A stretch of 64,000 nucleotides of DNA from Lactuca virosa (GCA_928212115.1 CAKMRJ010005634.1:126023542-126087541); one strand, 5' to 3'; counted from the stretch's first letter, positions 11,520-23,292 are shown. Numbers and translations are program-made. The notes: generated by a model not told the origin, from the sequence alone.

Positions 11520-13359
11520 TATGGTTTTGAGAAATTCTTGAAGAACAGAGGAATTTAGGGCTTTTTGATTGTCTGATAATTTGAACGCGTAATTATAAAA
11601 GGAGATAATAACTTCCTTTTATATGTATCCCCAATAGAATTCCAAACGTTTTCTTTAAAGAGTAAGCCACGTCTGTCCTTGAAGCTCGCACCACTAGCTG
11701 TAATGTGTACTATGTCAGATAAAGTACCTTGAAAGTCGGACCAAGTTACCAAACTGTCACATCAAACTGTTCGTGAGTACCAAGTGGATAAGATCAAAAA
11801 CCTTCGGCATGGAGGTTAGGCTCTTTCGTCTTTGGGATTAGAAACGAATTCATATGCCAGACTGTCGAAATCATCAGCCTGAGTTGGTAATACTCAGAAC
11901 CTTAAGGATTTCGTGAGTGCAGTGTGCCAATAGAATAAGATAAGAAGCAAACTAACGAAAATTTGGGATCTGTGATGTCGAAAAATAAAATTTCGACACA
12001 ATGGAAGTTAAACCTCGGGCAAAGGTTACTTCGTTAATTATCAAGAGAGATAATCAACAGCTTGTGTGATTTCCCGTGAATTACAATCGAATACTTATAA
12101 AGAAGTATCGAAGGGCTTCTTTTTCAAGGTTTCGTGGGTGGCTTAAAAATTCCGTTACATATCATCCTAAACATAAGGTGAGTAATTGTAACATAAATTA
12201 CTTGTATGACCAGTGTAGTTAGTGACAAGTATGCTTTGGATTAATTTGAAAGTGACAATTGAAAGAATTGATACTCACACGAAAATCATATTCAAAGAAA
12301 AATTATATTCAACTGGATCCTGTTGGGTAACAAATGTCGTGGGCTTCGAACATTTGATCAAGACCACTCATAACGAAAGAATATGATTTGGAGCATCGAA
12401 AATTTGGTACTGAAACAAATGTTTCATGAAAATCTGGAACATAGTTCCCTGTCAATTCCTTAAAAATTTAGAAAATTGGGTTTCACTTTCATCATGGCCT
12501 CATGAATCAAGATCATAAACACGGAGTTTTGATATGTCTAAGTCATGATTGGTTTGATCAATGACCTCTTGGACATACGTCATTGTGTGTGAAATGTGTT
12601 ATAAGTTTGAGATGAAAAAGGTTGTTTCACGAATTCAATTGTACCTCTGTTATGTTTGGACCAAACAGAAAACTCTTAACTCATTTGAGAAGAGTTAGGT
12701 AGCTCAGTAGACTAGTGTGAATGCAAGCCTGATTGGGAAGAAATTTTCGTAATGAAAATTTTCATTCAGGCTTTCGAAAAGAATACAAATTAACGAAAAT
12801 TTACATTACCCTAGAAAGTTTCGAAAATTTACATTACCCTAGAAACGCAAGCATGCTTCTTGGGTCGACATGCTGCAACATGCTTCTAGGGACATCCTAA
12901 CTAGTATAAAGTTTCGAAAATTTACATTACCCTAGAAACGCAAGCATGACCCTTGTAAAACTTCCTTGGAATCTGCACTAAGAATGAAAAGACAAAGTAC
13001 AAAATAACAAAAATCTTTTTGGTCTTTTATGTTTTTGAAAAGAAGGAAAATATTTTTGTGTTTTTAAGTTTTTCGAAAATTAAAACAAATAACAAAAGAA
13101 AATCTTTTTGGTATTTTTGATTTTTCGAAAAGAATACAAATTAACGAAAATATTTTTGGTTTTTCCAATTTTTCAAAATGAAATACAAACGAAAATTTAA
13201 GAGGGTACCAAACTAACGAAACTTTTCTTTCCCAAATGTCGAAAACGAAATGTATCGAAGCGCTGGATATGAACAATAACCTCTGAATGGTTAATACTAT
13301 ACGCCTCTGAACCATTCAATAATGCCTCTGAATCAACACTTTTTCTTCTTCTTTCTTTG
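11520..13359 (-). other. Copia spacer between RNase H and the extra ORF, no gene seen
   Basis: About 1.84 kb without a convincing frame. It has three direct copies of a word ending TTTACATTACCCTAGAAA (around 12800, 12825 and 12915) and many TTCGAAAA motifs. The short frames at 13064-13400 are AT-rich and unlike any domain. It may hold a splice acceptor or promoter for the extra ORF, but none can be assigned with confidence. Confidence 0.6.
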
Positions 13360-14940
13360 TTATTCTTTCGAAAGTAGTCCTGGAACCGAACTTGCTTCAA
13401 TCATTCCCAATCCTGTCAAAATTCTAACAAATGATTTTTCGTCCAATGCTTTTGTAAAAATATCAGCAAGCTGATCAGTTGTTTTTACAAAATGAACTTC
13501 AATATTGCCATCTTCCACATGATCTTTAATAAAATTATAACGAAGTGTAATATGTTTGATTTTCGAATGTTGTACTGGATTATGACAAATGCGTATAGCA
13601 CTCTGTGAATCACAATACAATGGAATCTTTTTCATATTAATTGCATAGTCATGCAATTGACTCTGGATCCATATAATTTGCGAAGTGCAAGCGGCAGCTG
13701 CAACATACTCAGCTTCATCAGTGGAAATTGCAACACAAGTTTGCTTTTTCGATTGCCAACTTACAAGCTTCCCATCTAACAATTGAAATCCTCCACCTGT
13801 ACTTTTTCGATCAAGTGTACATCCTCCCAGATCTGCATCCGAAAACGCTTGAATGAAAAATCCTGATTTCGAAGGATACCACAATCCTAACGAAATTGTT
13901 CCCTTGAGATAACGAAAAATATTTTTCACTGCAGTCAAGTGTGGCTCTCTTGGATTTGCTTGATACCTAGCACAATTACATACAGAAAACATGATATCAG
14001 GTCGACTTGTTGTAAGATAAAACAATGAACCTATCATACTCCTGTATAAAGTCAGGTCAACAGCAGGTGTGTATAACGAATGTGTTAGCCTTGTTCCAAC
14101 CGCCATTGGTACTCTTAACTTCGTGCTATTTGTCATTCCAAATTTTTCGAGAAAATTCCTGGTATATTTTTCTTGATTGATGAAAATTCCTTCTCTGCTT
14201 TGATGAATGTTTAAACCAAGAAAATTATTGATTTTACCCATCATGCTCATTTCGAATTGGCTTTTCATCAAACATTCGAATTCACTAGATAAAACAGGGT
14301 CAGTAGAGCAAAAAATAATATCATCTACATAAATTTGAACAAGCATTAGATGATTCCCAACTTTCTTTCGAAATAATGTGGGGTCAACTGATCCTTGTTT
14401 AAATTTCGATTGTTTTAAGAAATTGGTAAGAGTTTCATACCAGGCTCTTGGTGCTTGTTTTAACCCATATACTGCTTTATCTAAAATATAAATATGATCA
14501 GGATATTTTTCATCTATGAAACCTGGAGGTTGTTCAACATAAACTGTTTTTTCGAGTTCACCATTGAGAAAAGCACACTTCACATCCATTTGATAAACAT
14601 CAAAATCTTTGTGACCTGCATAAGCCAAAAATAATCGAACAGCCTCGAGTCTTGCGACAGGGGCAAAGGTTTCTTCATAATCGATACCTTCTTGTTGCGA
14701 ATATCCTTTAACAAATAATCGTGCTTTATGTCGAACAATATTTCCATCCTTGTCGGTTTTGTTTTTGAAAATCCATTTTAATCCGACAATTGAAACATTT
14801 TCAGGTTTAGGAATTAACCTCCAAACCTTGTTTCTTTCGAACTTAGATAGTTCAGATTGCATTGCTACAACCCAATCTAAGTGTTCCATTGCAACCTTAA
14901 CTGTCTTTGGTTCTATTTTCGAAATGAAAACATTAAACAT
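13360..14940 (-). CDS. Copia reverse transcriptase - RNase H (open within a dead element)
   Basis: A 526-codon frame. RT motifs appear in order: an RVT_2-type start with KWIFKNKTDKDG and HKARLFVKGYSQ (about 55-80), FAPVARLEAVR (about 92), MDVKCAFLNGEL (about 118), VYGLKQAPRAWYE (about 160) and the catalytic YVDDIIF (about 205). RNase H follows with SDADLGGC, DRKSTGG, STDEAEYVA and CDSQSAI (about 365-455) and a stop near GLLSKE. The first ATG is internal to pol; similarity continues upstream. It synthesises cDNA in the particle and degrades the RNA template. This is the best-preserved domain of the copia, but upstream breaks mean it is probably not translated as part of gag-pol. Confidence 0.93.
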   Translation of the reverse strand: MFNVFISKIEPKTVKVAMEHLDWVVAMQSELSKFERNKVWRLIPKPENVSIVGLKWIFKNKTDKDGNIVRHKARLFVKGYSQQEGIDYEETFAPVARLEAVRLFLAYAGHKDFDVYQMDVKCAFLNGELEKTVYVEQPPGFIDEKYPDHIYILDKAVYGLKQAPRAWYETLTNFLKQSKFKQGSVDPTLFRKKVGNHLMLVQIYVDDIIFCSTDPVLSSEFECLMKSQFEMSMMGKINNFLGLNIHQSREGIFINQEKYTRNFLEKFGMTNSTKLRVPMAVGTRLTHSLYTPAVDLTLYRSMIGSLFYLTTSRPDIMFSVCNCARYQANPREPHLTAVKNIFRYLKGTISLGLWYPSKSGFFIQAFSDADLGGCTLDRKSTGGGFQLLDGKLVSWQSKKQTCVAISTDEAEYVAAAACTSQIIWIQSQLHDYAINMKKIPLYCDSQSAIRICHNPVQHSKIKHITLRYNFIKDHVEDGNIEVHFVKTTDQLADIFTKALDEKSFVRILTGLGMIEASSVPGLLSKE

Positions 14941-15474
14941 GCAAAATTCTTGACGAGCATTCAGTACCTCCTTCTTTGCACGAATTTGAGCTCTAGTTAA
15001 AACTCCATCTTGTGGATTCCCAATGACTTGTTCTTTTGGATGATTTCTTGTTCATTTTTCCAATGGTGGATATGCTGGATCAAAGTCCAATGGTGCATCT
15101 TCGTACATTTCTTCATTTTCGGATCCTGCAACAGAATTATTATCATTTAGTTCATGAAATTCATCGTTTTGATCAAGATTTATGGTTTCAGTATCATTAT
15201 GCTCCCCCTCAACATAATTGTCATTCTGATGCTCCCCCTCGAAACTTTAATTTACACTGCTATTCTCCCCCTCGAAAGGATGCTCCCCCTCAACATTTGA
15301 GGTTATATGCAAGTGCTCCCCCTCCACTTGTGCATCTAGCATACTTTCGCCATTAGCAGTTGTATCTGATGTGATTGTCGAATTATCAGTATGTTTCGAA
15401 GATTCAGGAGTTTGATTATCTGCAGCATGGACTTCAGTATCTGCAACCCTATCTGGAACACCAAAAATTAAATC
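14941..15474 (-). pseudogene. Copia linker between integrase tail and RT
   Basis: The minus-strand frame upstream of RT (LTRAQIRAKKE-type sequence) connects to RT, but stops interrupt it. The region is rich in short AGGGGGAGCA-like purine words on the minus strand (15205-15330), seen as repeated ctccccctc on the plus strand. In copia families this part is a variable hinge. No separate gene is called. Confidence 0.5.
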
Positions 15475-16558
15475 CTAATCAAAATCAGATGAATTATAAC
15501 TTTCAGACTCATCATTTGATTCATTAAGAATTGGTTTTTGTTCGAAATGTTTTTCAACTTTTTTCACATAATAATCATCAAAAGTGAGATTAAACGTTTC
15601 TTCAACTTTTCTTGTTCGCTTATTCAACACTCTGTATGCAACCAAATTATTTGAATATCCCAAAAATATTCCTTCATCAGCCTTACCTTGAAATTTCGAA
15701 AGATTATCTTTGAGATTCATAATAAAACACCTGCAACCAAACACATGAAAGAATTTAACATTTGGTTTTCGGTTATTTATGATTTCATACGGAGTTATAT
15801 TGAAAAGACGATGAATAAAGGATCAATTATGAGTAAAACATGCTGTCAAAACTGCTTCTGCCCATAGATATTGAGGAAGATTCGCATATGTCAACATTGT
15901 TCTTGCTGCTTCGCAAAGAGACCTATTCCTCCTTTTAACCACACCATTTTGTTGTGGTGTATATGGCGATGAGAAATTATGCAAAATTCCTTTCTCAGTT
16001 AAGAACGAATCAAGCATTTTGTTTTTAAACTCGGAACCATTATCACTTTTGACTTTACGAACATTCTTTTTCAGACTTGTCTCAATTATAACTTTCAGAC
16101 TCATCATTTGATTCATTAAGAATTGGTTTTTGTTCGAAATGTTTTTCAACTTTTTTCACATAATAATCATCAAAAGTGAGATTAAACGTTTCTTCAACTT
16201 TTCTTGTTCGCTTGTTCAACACTCTGTATGCAACCAAATTATTTGAATATCCCAAAAATATTCCTTCATCAGCCTTACCTTGAAATTTCGAAAGATTATC
16301 TTTGAGACTCATGATAAAACACCTACAACCAAACACATGAAAGAATTTAACATTTGGTTTTCGGTTATTTATGATTTCATACGGAGTTATATTGAAACGA
16401 CGATGAATAAAGGATCGATTATGAGTAAAACATGCTGTCGAAACTGCTTCTGCCCATAGATATTGAGGAAGATTCGCATATGTCAACATTGTTCTTGCTG
16501 CTTCGCAAAGAGACCTATTCCTCCTTTCAACCACACCATTTTGTTGTGGTGTATATGG

Positions 16559-18813
16559 TGTCCCACCCCAAAACCGATGGCGAAAACGTTCCGGGGTGGA
16601 GGACGTCATGTATAGCATCACAACCAATGAATAACAGCAATCATAGCAACACAACCATTACAGTGAATACTTAAGTAAAAATGTTTACATCAATTCTGAA
16701 ACTTTTTTGAATTACATCATATAACTTGTATGAAAATAACATTAAACTCTTATTGCTTCAACTCTTCAAAAACCCAGCAGGCACTTGTCTACTGATTTCT
16801 TGAGAATACAAGCAGTTTAAAATAGTATCAGCATAAAGCTGGTGAGTTCATAAGCGGTGGTTTGTAGTGAAAATCGTTGATGAGTTCGGAAAATATTTGA
16901 ATAGTTTCAAGAAAATCCGATATTTTCCTTAGTGAAAACGTAGTGTTATCAGTTCTGTAATAAACCATGAATATCTGTATGTTTCCAAGAAAATCCGATA
17001 TTTTCTTTAGTGAAAACGGGTAGCGTTATCGATTTCGTATAAAACCATGAATGTTCGTTACTGAAAACTGTAGTGATATGAGAGAATACTACCTCACGTG
17101 ACTAGCTAAAACTAATCATGAATTAAAAGTATTTTATATATGAAACCATTGCATAATCGGTTCTGTTTGAAAAACCCAGGCCTTAGCCAGATTACGTAGT
17201 GTGTATCAGTGCTATTTAGTAAAAGTAGAACTGTTGAAGAGTGTTAAGTTGTAAACTAAAGGTGATTTATACATATTGTGAGTCGTATAACCATGCTTGA
17301 TATGACTAGAGACCTTTCCAACGTTCTTCAGGCGTCGAGTTAAATAACATTTGTACATCTCAGGCGTGCCCGCCTAACTGTAGCTAGCAGTCCAGATGTG
17401 GGATTGTCAGTCCCGAATAGATCTATTCACAAATCTCACGCTCTCCCTCCAGGAGACTCTGGTTATACAGTGGTAGGATTTATCCCCTGTACACCTAAGG
17501 GTACAGTAGTGAAGTAGCGCCTCACAGTATCGTACAATCTAGTTTACATGTAGTGTAGTAGCGTTCTACCGTAGTGAAAATCCGTATGTATACCGTATAT
17601 AATGATAATTACAGTTATGAAAACCATGATAAAGTGGTGATGTAACTGTAAACTATTTCTGTCTTCGTGCATATGTTTAACAGTGAAAGTTTCGGTACTT
17701 GTTATGTTTTTATAAAAATCCCAAACTATACCGATTATAGTTTGCATGTATAGTGAATAGCGTGTCCAGAAAACTATGCAAATTTTTGGTGAAAACGTCC
17801 CTTATGCTCAACACAGTACAAAAGGGTTAAAGTATGAGGTTTGCATAAGTTTTGAAAACATTTATGATTAGCTTGTATTCCCCCCCTGAAAAACATTAAA
17901 AATGCGGAAAATGTAGGGGTATGAACTCACAGTTGTTGCGTGAAATCGTTGACTGAAAATGAAGATCCTCGAGTTGTTGCACGGCACTTAACGAAATCCT
18001 ATTATCAAATAAATACGTATATGTATCTAAATTAGCGATTTCTTTTGATAACGTGTTAGAGGTACACTTGAATTCGGTTGAGGAATGTTACGAGGACTTG
18101 ATCGAATCGAAGAAGATGAGTTTTCAACCAAAAACACCACTTAAAAGGTGTTTATGGTCGAAGAGGAGTTTATGGTTCTTGAAGGCTTGGACCGTAAACT
18201 CAAGAACAGAGTTTACGGTTTCTGAAGTTTGGACCGTAAACTCAAGAACAGAGTTTACGGTTTCTGAAGATTCGGACCGTAAACTCAAGAACAAAGTTTA
18301 CGGTTTCTGAAGGTTGGACCGTAAACTCAAGAACAGGGTTCTGCTTGCTGATTTCGAAGAGATAATCGTTTCCAGGTATTCCCAAGTGACTCCAAACATG
18401 GTTTCTTGATGTTTTCCGAAGCTTGAAGGCGTTTTGAGTGTTTACGGTTAAGATCCTTAGAGAGAGAAGGAGAGAGTTTTTGGCCAGAAATGTTCTAATG
18501 AAGGTGGAGGCGTCGTATTTATAGGAGTGTAGTGGGGGGTCCACTCTTTACTGACCGTAAACAGGTTTACGGTCGTAAACGAGTTTACGGCCGTAAACAC
18601 GTTTACGGTCGTAATCTCATTTAGACCGCAAATGCTTGGTTTTTCGAGATATTCGGGTTTCCGCGCGATTTTTGGTTCCAACTCGCAAATAGTTTAATTA
18701 AATATAACTAGATTATTTTCTAAACCAAAAAGTTTGACGGAAAAGTTAACAAATTCGAAATTTTATTAACGAAACTCGCGTAACGGAAACGGACAAAGTT
18801 TCGGGTTGTCACA
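16559..18813 (-). mobile_element. Solo LTR in copia integrase
   Basis: This 2255-bp LTR starts TGTCCCACCCC and ends GGGTTGTCACA, with the 5-bp duplication tatgg at 16554-16558 and 18814-18818. It is related to the LTRs at 1-1934, 4066 and 51035. On the minus strand it has a TATA box (CTATAAATAC, 18515-18524), GTTTACGGTCGTAAAC palindromes upstream (18565-18616), tandem hairpins downstream (18189-18343), a donor-like GTGAGTTC at 17930, the GAATAGATCTATTC palindrome near 17420-17433, and an acceptor-like TTGTATTCTCAAG ending at 16799. Confidence 0.93.
18189..18343 (-). repeat. Tandem hairpin repeat, 42-43 bp unit, about 3.6 copies
   Basis: Units start at 18189, 18231, 18274 and 18316 with GGACCGTAAACTC. 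Each full unit holds CCGTAAACTC and GAGTTTACGG around the 7-base loop aagaaca, a 10-bp stem. The same GTTTACGG word recurs upstream of the TATA box of this LTR. Confidence 0.93.
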
Positions 18814-19139
18814 TATGGCGATGAGAAATTATGCAAAATTCCTTTCTCAGTTAAGAACGAATCAAGCATTTTGTTTTTAAACTCGGAACCATTATCACAT
18901 TTGACTTTACAAACATTCTTTTTCAGACTTGTCTCAATTTTCTTGATAAATTCAATCATTGTTTGAGCGACTTCAGATTTTAACCTGAGAAAATACACCC
19001 AAGTAAATTGTGAAAAATCATCAACAATAACCAAAATGTATCGTTTCTTGTTGAGAGTTTCAACAGTTGATGGTCCACAAAGGTCAATATGAAGAAGTTC
19101 CAATGGCTCAACAATTTTCGAATATATGACAATTGGATG

Positions 19140-19721
19140 TCCTTTACGATGCTATTTTCCTTGTTCGCAAGCTGCACATAAAGTATCATTGTCAAACATT
19201 AGAACAGGTAAACCTCGAACAAGATCTTCTACTACCAACTTATTCAGATTTCGAAAGTTTAAATGAGATAAACGTCGATGCCACAACTAGCTAACAACAG
19301 ATGAAGCTTTCAAAAGAAAACAAAATGAAGGTTTCCCAACAATAGGTTTAATGTCAAGAGTGAACATATCGCCATATCTTTTTGATTTTAGCAAAACTTC
19401 GTTCGTCTCAACATTAGAAATGATACTTCCTTCTTCGTTAAACACAACTTGATTGCCAGTGCCCACCACAAGTTATGAAACACTTATCAAATTATGTTTA
19501 AGACATTCAACATAAACAACACGATTCACTGTAAATTGTCCATTGTTTACTTTGCCATAACCTTTAACTTGACACTTGTGATTATTTCCAAACTTCACTA
19601 CTCCTGCATTTTCCAAACTTCTAAAATCATGCAAATTCTCCTTCCTTCCAGTCATGTGACGTGAGCAACCACTATCAATGTACCATTTCTCATCATATTG
19701 CTCGTCACACAGTACCTGCAA
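19140..19721 (-). pseudogene. Copia protease and pre-integrase region
   Basis: The frame 19473-19721 contains WYIDSGCSRHMTG, the copia aspartic protease active site (D-S-G), followed by VKFGNN and the LKHNLISVS that normally ends the protease-proximal block. The frame at 19287-19469 and the region down to 19140 carry the pre-integrase segment with a zinc-binding-like CAACEQGK. Stops break the join near 19470, 19290 and 19150. The protease would cut the polyprotein. The active site is intact but the frame is not. Confidence 0.85.
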
Positions 19722-19724
19722 TTA

Positions 19725-22126
19725 TTAAAAGAATTTAGGTACCCAAGGCTGTTTGGGTCCTTGGTCATTAGTTTGAAAAAGTGAATGAAATTTAGAACCT
19801 AAAGCCCAATTGCGAACTTTGGTTTTGAAAGTATCAATTAAGTCGACATCATCAATTAAAGATATCGAAATATAATTTTTCGATAGTTTTGGACTTTCAC
19901 TGACTTTCTTCTTATGCTTCTCAGTGTGTTTGTCCTTTGAGATTGGTTGCCATTTTTGAACTGGGGTATTTGATTCTTTCAAAGATGAACTTCCAGATGA
20001 AGTATCATTCAAATACTGTTCATAGGCCTTCTTGATTTGATGTTGAGAAAACTTTCCCGATTGATACTTTTTCCCTTTTTCCTCAAGCCAATGATTGATT
20101 GTTTCCAGCCCAGATGAACCTTTTGTGTACGAAACTTTAGTGGCTTCGTGTGCAGATGGATTCGGAAAATTTGGTTTTTGTGGAATAAACTTTGCAGATG
20201 TTTTGGATTTATCATTCACAAATGTTTGATTGTCTGCAAACTTTCGAACGTTTTCAAATTTTCGGACATTTTCAAATTTTCGAACATTCTCAAATTTTCG
20301 AACATTTTCGAATTGACGAACATTAGAAAAACATCGATTTGTTCTATTTGAAGAAAATCTGTTTTGATCATTTGTTGGTTTTGGAAAAAGATGAATTTGA
20401 AGTTGAAAACTTTTGTTGGCTTCGTGAATGAAAATTCTTTTGTTGAACATTTGTTTGAAAAGTCTTTGAAGATGTTGATTTTGAAAACTTCGTTGAATAA
20501 TTTTGAGAATCAGATGAAATTGGTTGAGCGGGATTTTCCTTTATATCCGAACCAGTTGAAAACTTTGTTTGTACTGATTTAAACACCCAATTTTCATATA
20601 CATTTTCGTGGTTGGTATTTTTGATTGCTTTTCATTTGACACTATTTGCCAAAAAAATTTCTTTCGTGCCTGTCTTTTCGAAATTCCTTTTTCATTCAAA
20701 ATTTTTTCAACAAGATCCTTAAATTTTTGTGAACTAAGTTTCACATTCTCATTTGTTTCATTAGATTCTTGTTTCAAAATCTCTTTTGTATTTTCTTGTT
20801 TTTCATCCCATTTTCGTTGTGGTTTTTGTCTTTGAAAAACACACGAATTCTTTGTTAGATTATTTTCAACAGTGCTTTGGTTTGAAAAGAATCATTCGTC
20901 TGATGTTTTCTTGTTATCTTCTTCGACCATTTTGTTGAACTCCGGTTTGATGTTTTCAACATTTCCAGTAGTGACAAACACTTGATTCGGAAATACAACA
21001 TCATCTGAACACTTAAAATTTGGATACACAACAGTACTTGTTTCCAAATAATGAGCACCTTTTTCAGATAAGACTTTGTCGAAATTTTCAGTGTCTCCAA
21101 ACACTTGATCAACAACAATTCGTTTAATGGTTGTTTCGTTTCAAACATACTTTTCTGTTTCAAAATTGTTCGACATTTCTTCTTCATTCTCATCATCAGT
21201 ACTATCCGTTTGACTGTCTCTTACACTCACATGATCAAGGTCACAAACATTCGAAGTAGATGGTCTATCAGTTTCATTCTCATCATCAGTACTATCCGTT
21301 TGACTTAGATGTGACATTAATGACAGATAACTGAGAACAATCGATACTTTCCTCCTCCTCAATTTCACTGATTTCGCTAAAACTATCAGAATTATCATCG
21401 ATATCAGCAAAATTAGATTGAGAGTCAAGTTTCGAATTCTCAGTTCTTTTCAAAATTTTGATTTGTTCACTTTTGGTCAAAGTATCATTCACTATCTCAA
21501 CAAGTTCATCAGCATTCCAATATTCATCTATCTTAACAATACCATAAGCAAATCGATTATCAGGCACTTTATCGAATTCTGCTATGGTTTTCTCACAATC
21601 ATAGGACAAACTATCAACTTTCTCTCTTTCGAAAACAAGAAAAGGCAACAAATTTCCTATGTTGTTCTTTGCTTATATCAGATGAATGATGCAATGAAGT
21701 CAATTTAGCATAAAGTCTTTTTGCTGAATTACAGTAAATGTTTCTCTGAGCAAGTAACATTCGAACATCAATATCTAGACATTCCCTATCATTATTCACA
21801 TTATTCAATTGCAATTCTAGATACTTTACCCTGCTTCGTTTCGAATCTAGCAATTTTTGGGTCTCTAGCAACTGGATGTTTAGTTTCTTAGCTTCATTAC
21901 TAGCAGACACCACAATTGTATCAAAGTAAGCAACAGTATCATCGAAAGCAATTATTTCAGAATCATAAGCTTGTAAAGGAATATTAAAAGATTGAAGTAT
22001 ATAACGTACCTTGGTTGTCATCGGTGATTTGTCTCCTGATTTGGTCATGAAACAACGACCATTCACCATTTCGTCCTCATCCTCTTCAAATTGTGCGAAC
22101 ATAGCTCCATGTGTTGGATTACGCAT
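19725..22126 (-). pseudogene. Copia gag-protease linker (charged, broken)
   Basis: Minus-strand frames at 21614-22126, 21292-21651, 20855-21104, 20541-20777 and 19725-20450 form a long Asn-, Lys-, Ser- and acid-rich region between the zinc knuckle and protease. It includes a helical segment (EAKKLNIQLLETQKLL, about 21850-21900) and a FENVRK tandem repeat. This linker of about 2.4 kb is unusually long for copia and contributes to the size of the element. Several frameshifts break it. No catalytic motif was recognised. Confidence 0.65.
20242..20313 (-). repeat. 18-bp coding minisatellite (FENVRK repeats)
   Basis: About four direct 18-bp units encode FENVRK on the minus strand, ending in FADNQ. 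The plus-strand unit is TTTCGAACATTTTCAAAT with a few substitutions. It lies in the gag-protease linker frame and keeps that frame open. Confidence 0.9.
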
Positions 22127-22186
22127 TTCTTCGTCATCAAATCCTGAAGACCAAATCTGATACGTGCCATCCTCCTCACCTTCGCC

Positions 22187-23292
22187 TCATGCAACCAAAG
22201 ACATCCCCTTCGTCTTTGCACGAACTTCTTCCAATCTTTCAACATAATAGGCTTCGTCCTTGACCCTATTCTTTTTCTCTTCTTTCTTACGAAGCATACA
22301 ATCATTTGCCAAATGATTTGCTCCGTTGCAGTAATGACAGTCAATGCCCGAATCTCCCTTAAGTTTCTTCTCAATTTTGGCTTCAGTTGCCTTCACATCA
22401 TTCTTCTCGAATTTCTTCTTCTCCTCACCCACAGACTTATTAATGAAACTTCCTTTCACATCACTCTGCTTCACCTTGGGATTGAAAGGTTTTTCTTGAA
22501 AAACTTTTTAACTTGGTTGTTCGAGTAAAAAGCAATCGCTTCATCATCAGAATTCATTAGAAAGCCTTCTTCATCAGAATCATCTTTCTCAACTGCTTCT
22601 TTCTCAGACACTTTCGAAACAAGAGCTAAAGGACCTCCCAAACTAAGTTTCGACTCTTTAGCCATCTCATTCACTTCACTTTCATGAGTTTTCAACTGAT
22701 TATACAAATCATTTAGAGATGAAGTATCGAAGCTTTGTTGATTCTTCACCATCATGCTGACACTTCTCCATTCCTTACGAAGTCCCATCACAAAAGTGAG
22801 ATTGAACTCCATTGATGACCTTGTGATTCCATAACGATTGCATCTATAGATCAGATCATTAAGACGATCATAGTAAACTTTAATTGTTTCATTCTCTTTT
22901 TGTCTGAACTCTTTCAGCTCCACAAGACACTACTTAACAGAATTTATCTTCGTTTTCTCGCTTCCCTGATACTTTTCCTTAAGAGTATTCCAAATTTCCT
23001 TTGCAGTTTTACAACCACGGATGTAATTGTAAACAACAGGTGGCAAGGCACCTCGCAATTCTCTCAAACAACGCTTTTCGTTGTTCTTCAGCCTGGTGGA
23101 TTGATCAGTAACTGCAGTTGTTGATCCAGATGATCCAATATTTTGAACATTCAATAGAGGTTGAGCGATTCCTGTAATGCAGCTCCAGAGTTCCTCGTCC
23201 AATCCGTTCAAGTAATCCTCCATTCGATCAGCCCACTGATCATAGTACTCTGGAATCAACATAGGAATCTTCATAGAAGATCCTAACCACAT
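22187..23292 (-). pseudogene. Copia gag with one zinc knuckle
   Basis: The N-terminal capsid region (22930-23292) has IPMLIPEYYDQWADRMEDYL and WNTLKEKYQG, typical of copia gag (UBN2 type). A TAG replaces a probable CAG Gln codon at 22924-22930, after INSVK. The second frame (22471-22923) has FRQKENETIKVYYDRLNDL. After a further frame break, 22187-22474 carries CHYCNGANHLANDC, a CX2CX4HX4C zinc knuckle for nucleic acid binding. The true start is probably a few codons upstream of 23292. Gag would form the particle. Confidence 0.9.

Larger units (their letters stand above)
15492..18935 (-). repeat. 592-bp tandem duplication within integrase
   Basis: Unit 1 is 15492-16083. Unit 2 is 16084-18935, which is also exactly 592 bp once the solo LTR and one TSD copy (2260 bp) are removed. 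The junctions share the short word aatt. I count 10 substitutions and no indels between the units (about 1.7 percent). Only unit 2 holds the LTR, so duplication came before that insertion. Confidence 0.92.
15475..19139 (-). pseudogene. Copia integrase, split by a tandem duplication and a solo LTR
   Basis: The core begins at about 19103 with LLHIDLCGPSTVETL (first catalytic Asp), runs to VKCDNGSEFKNK (second Asp) and ILHNFSSPY, and is cut by the solo LTR at 18813. It resumes at 16558 with TPQQNGVVERRNRSL (catalytic Glu) and VFGCRCFIM, LSKFQGKADEGIFLGYS (C-terminal part). The 592-bp unit from the second Asp to the tail is then present a second time (15492-16083) with small differences. Integrase would insert the cDNA into the host genome. 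The duplication and insertion make this copy non-functional. Confidence 0.88.

Noticed and set aside
18189..18343. CRISPR-like array
   Set aside because: Units are contiguous direct repeats without unique spacers, in a plant LTR.
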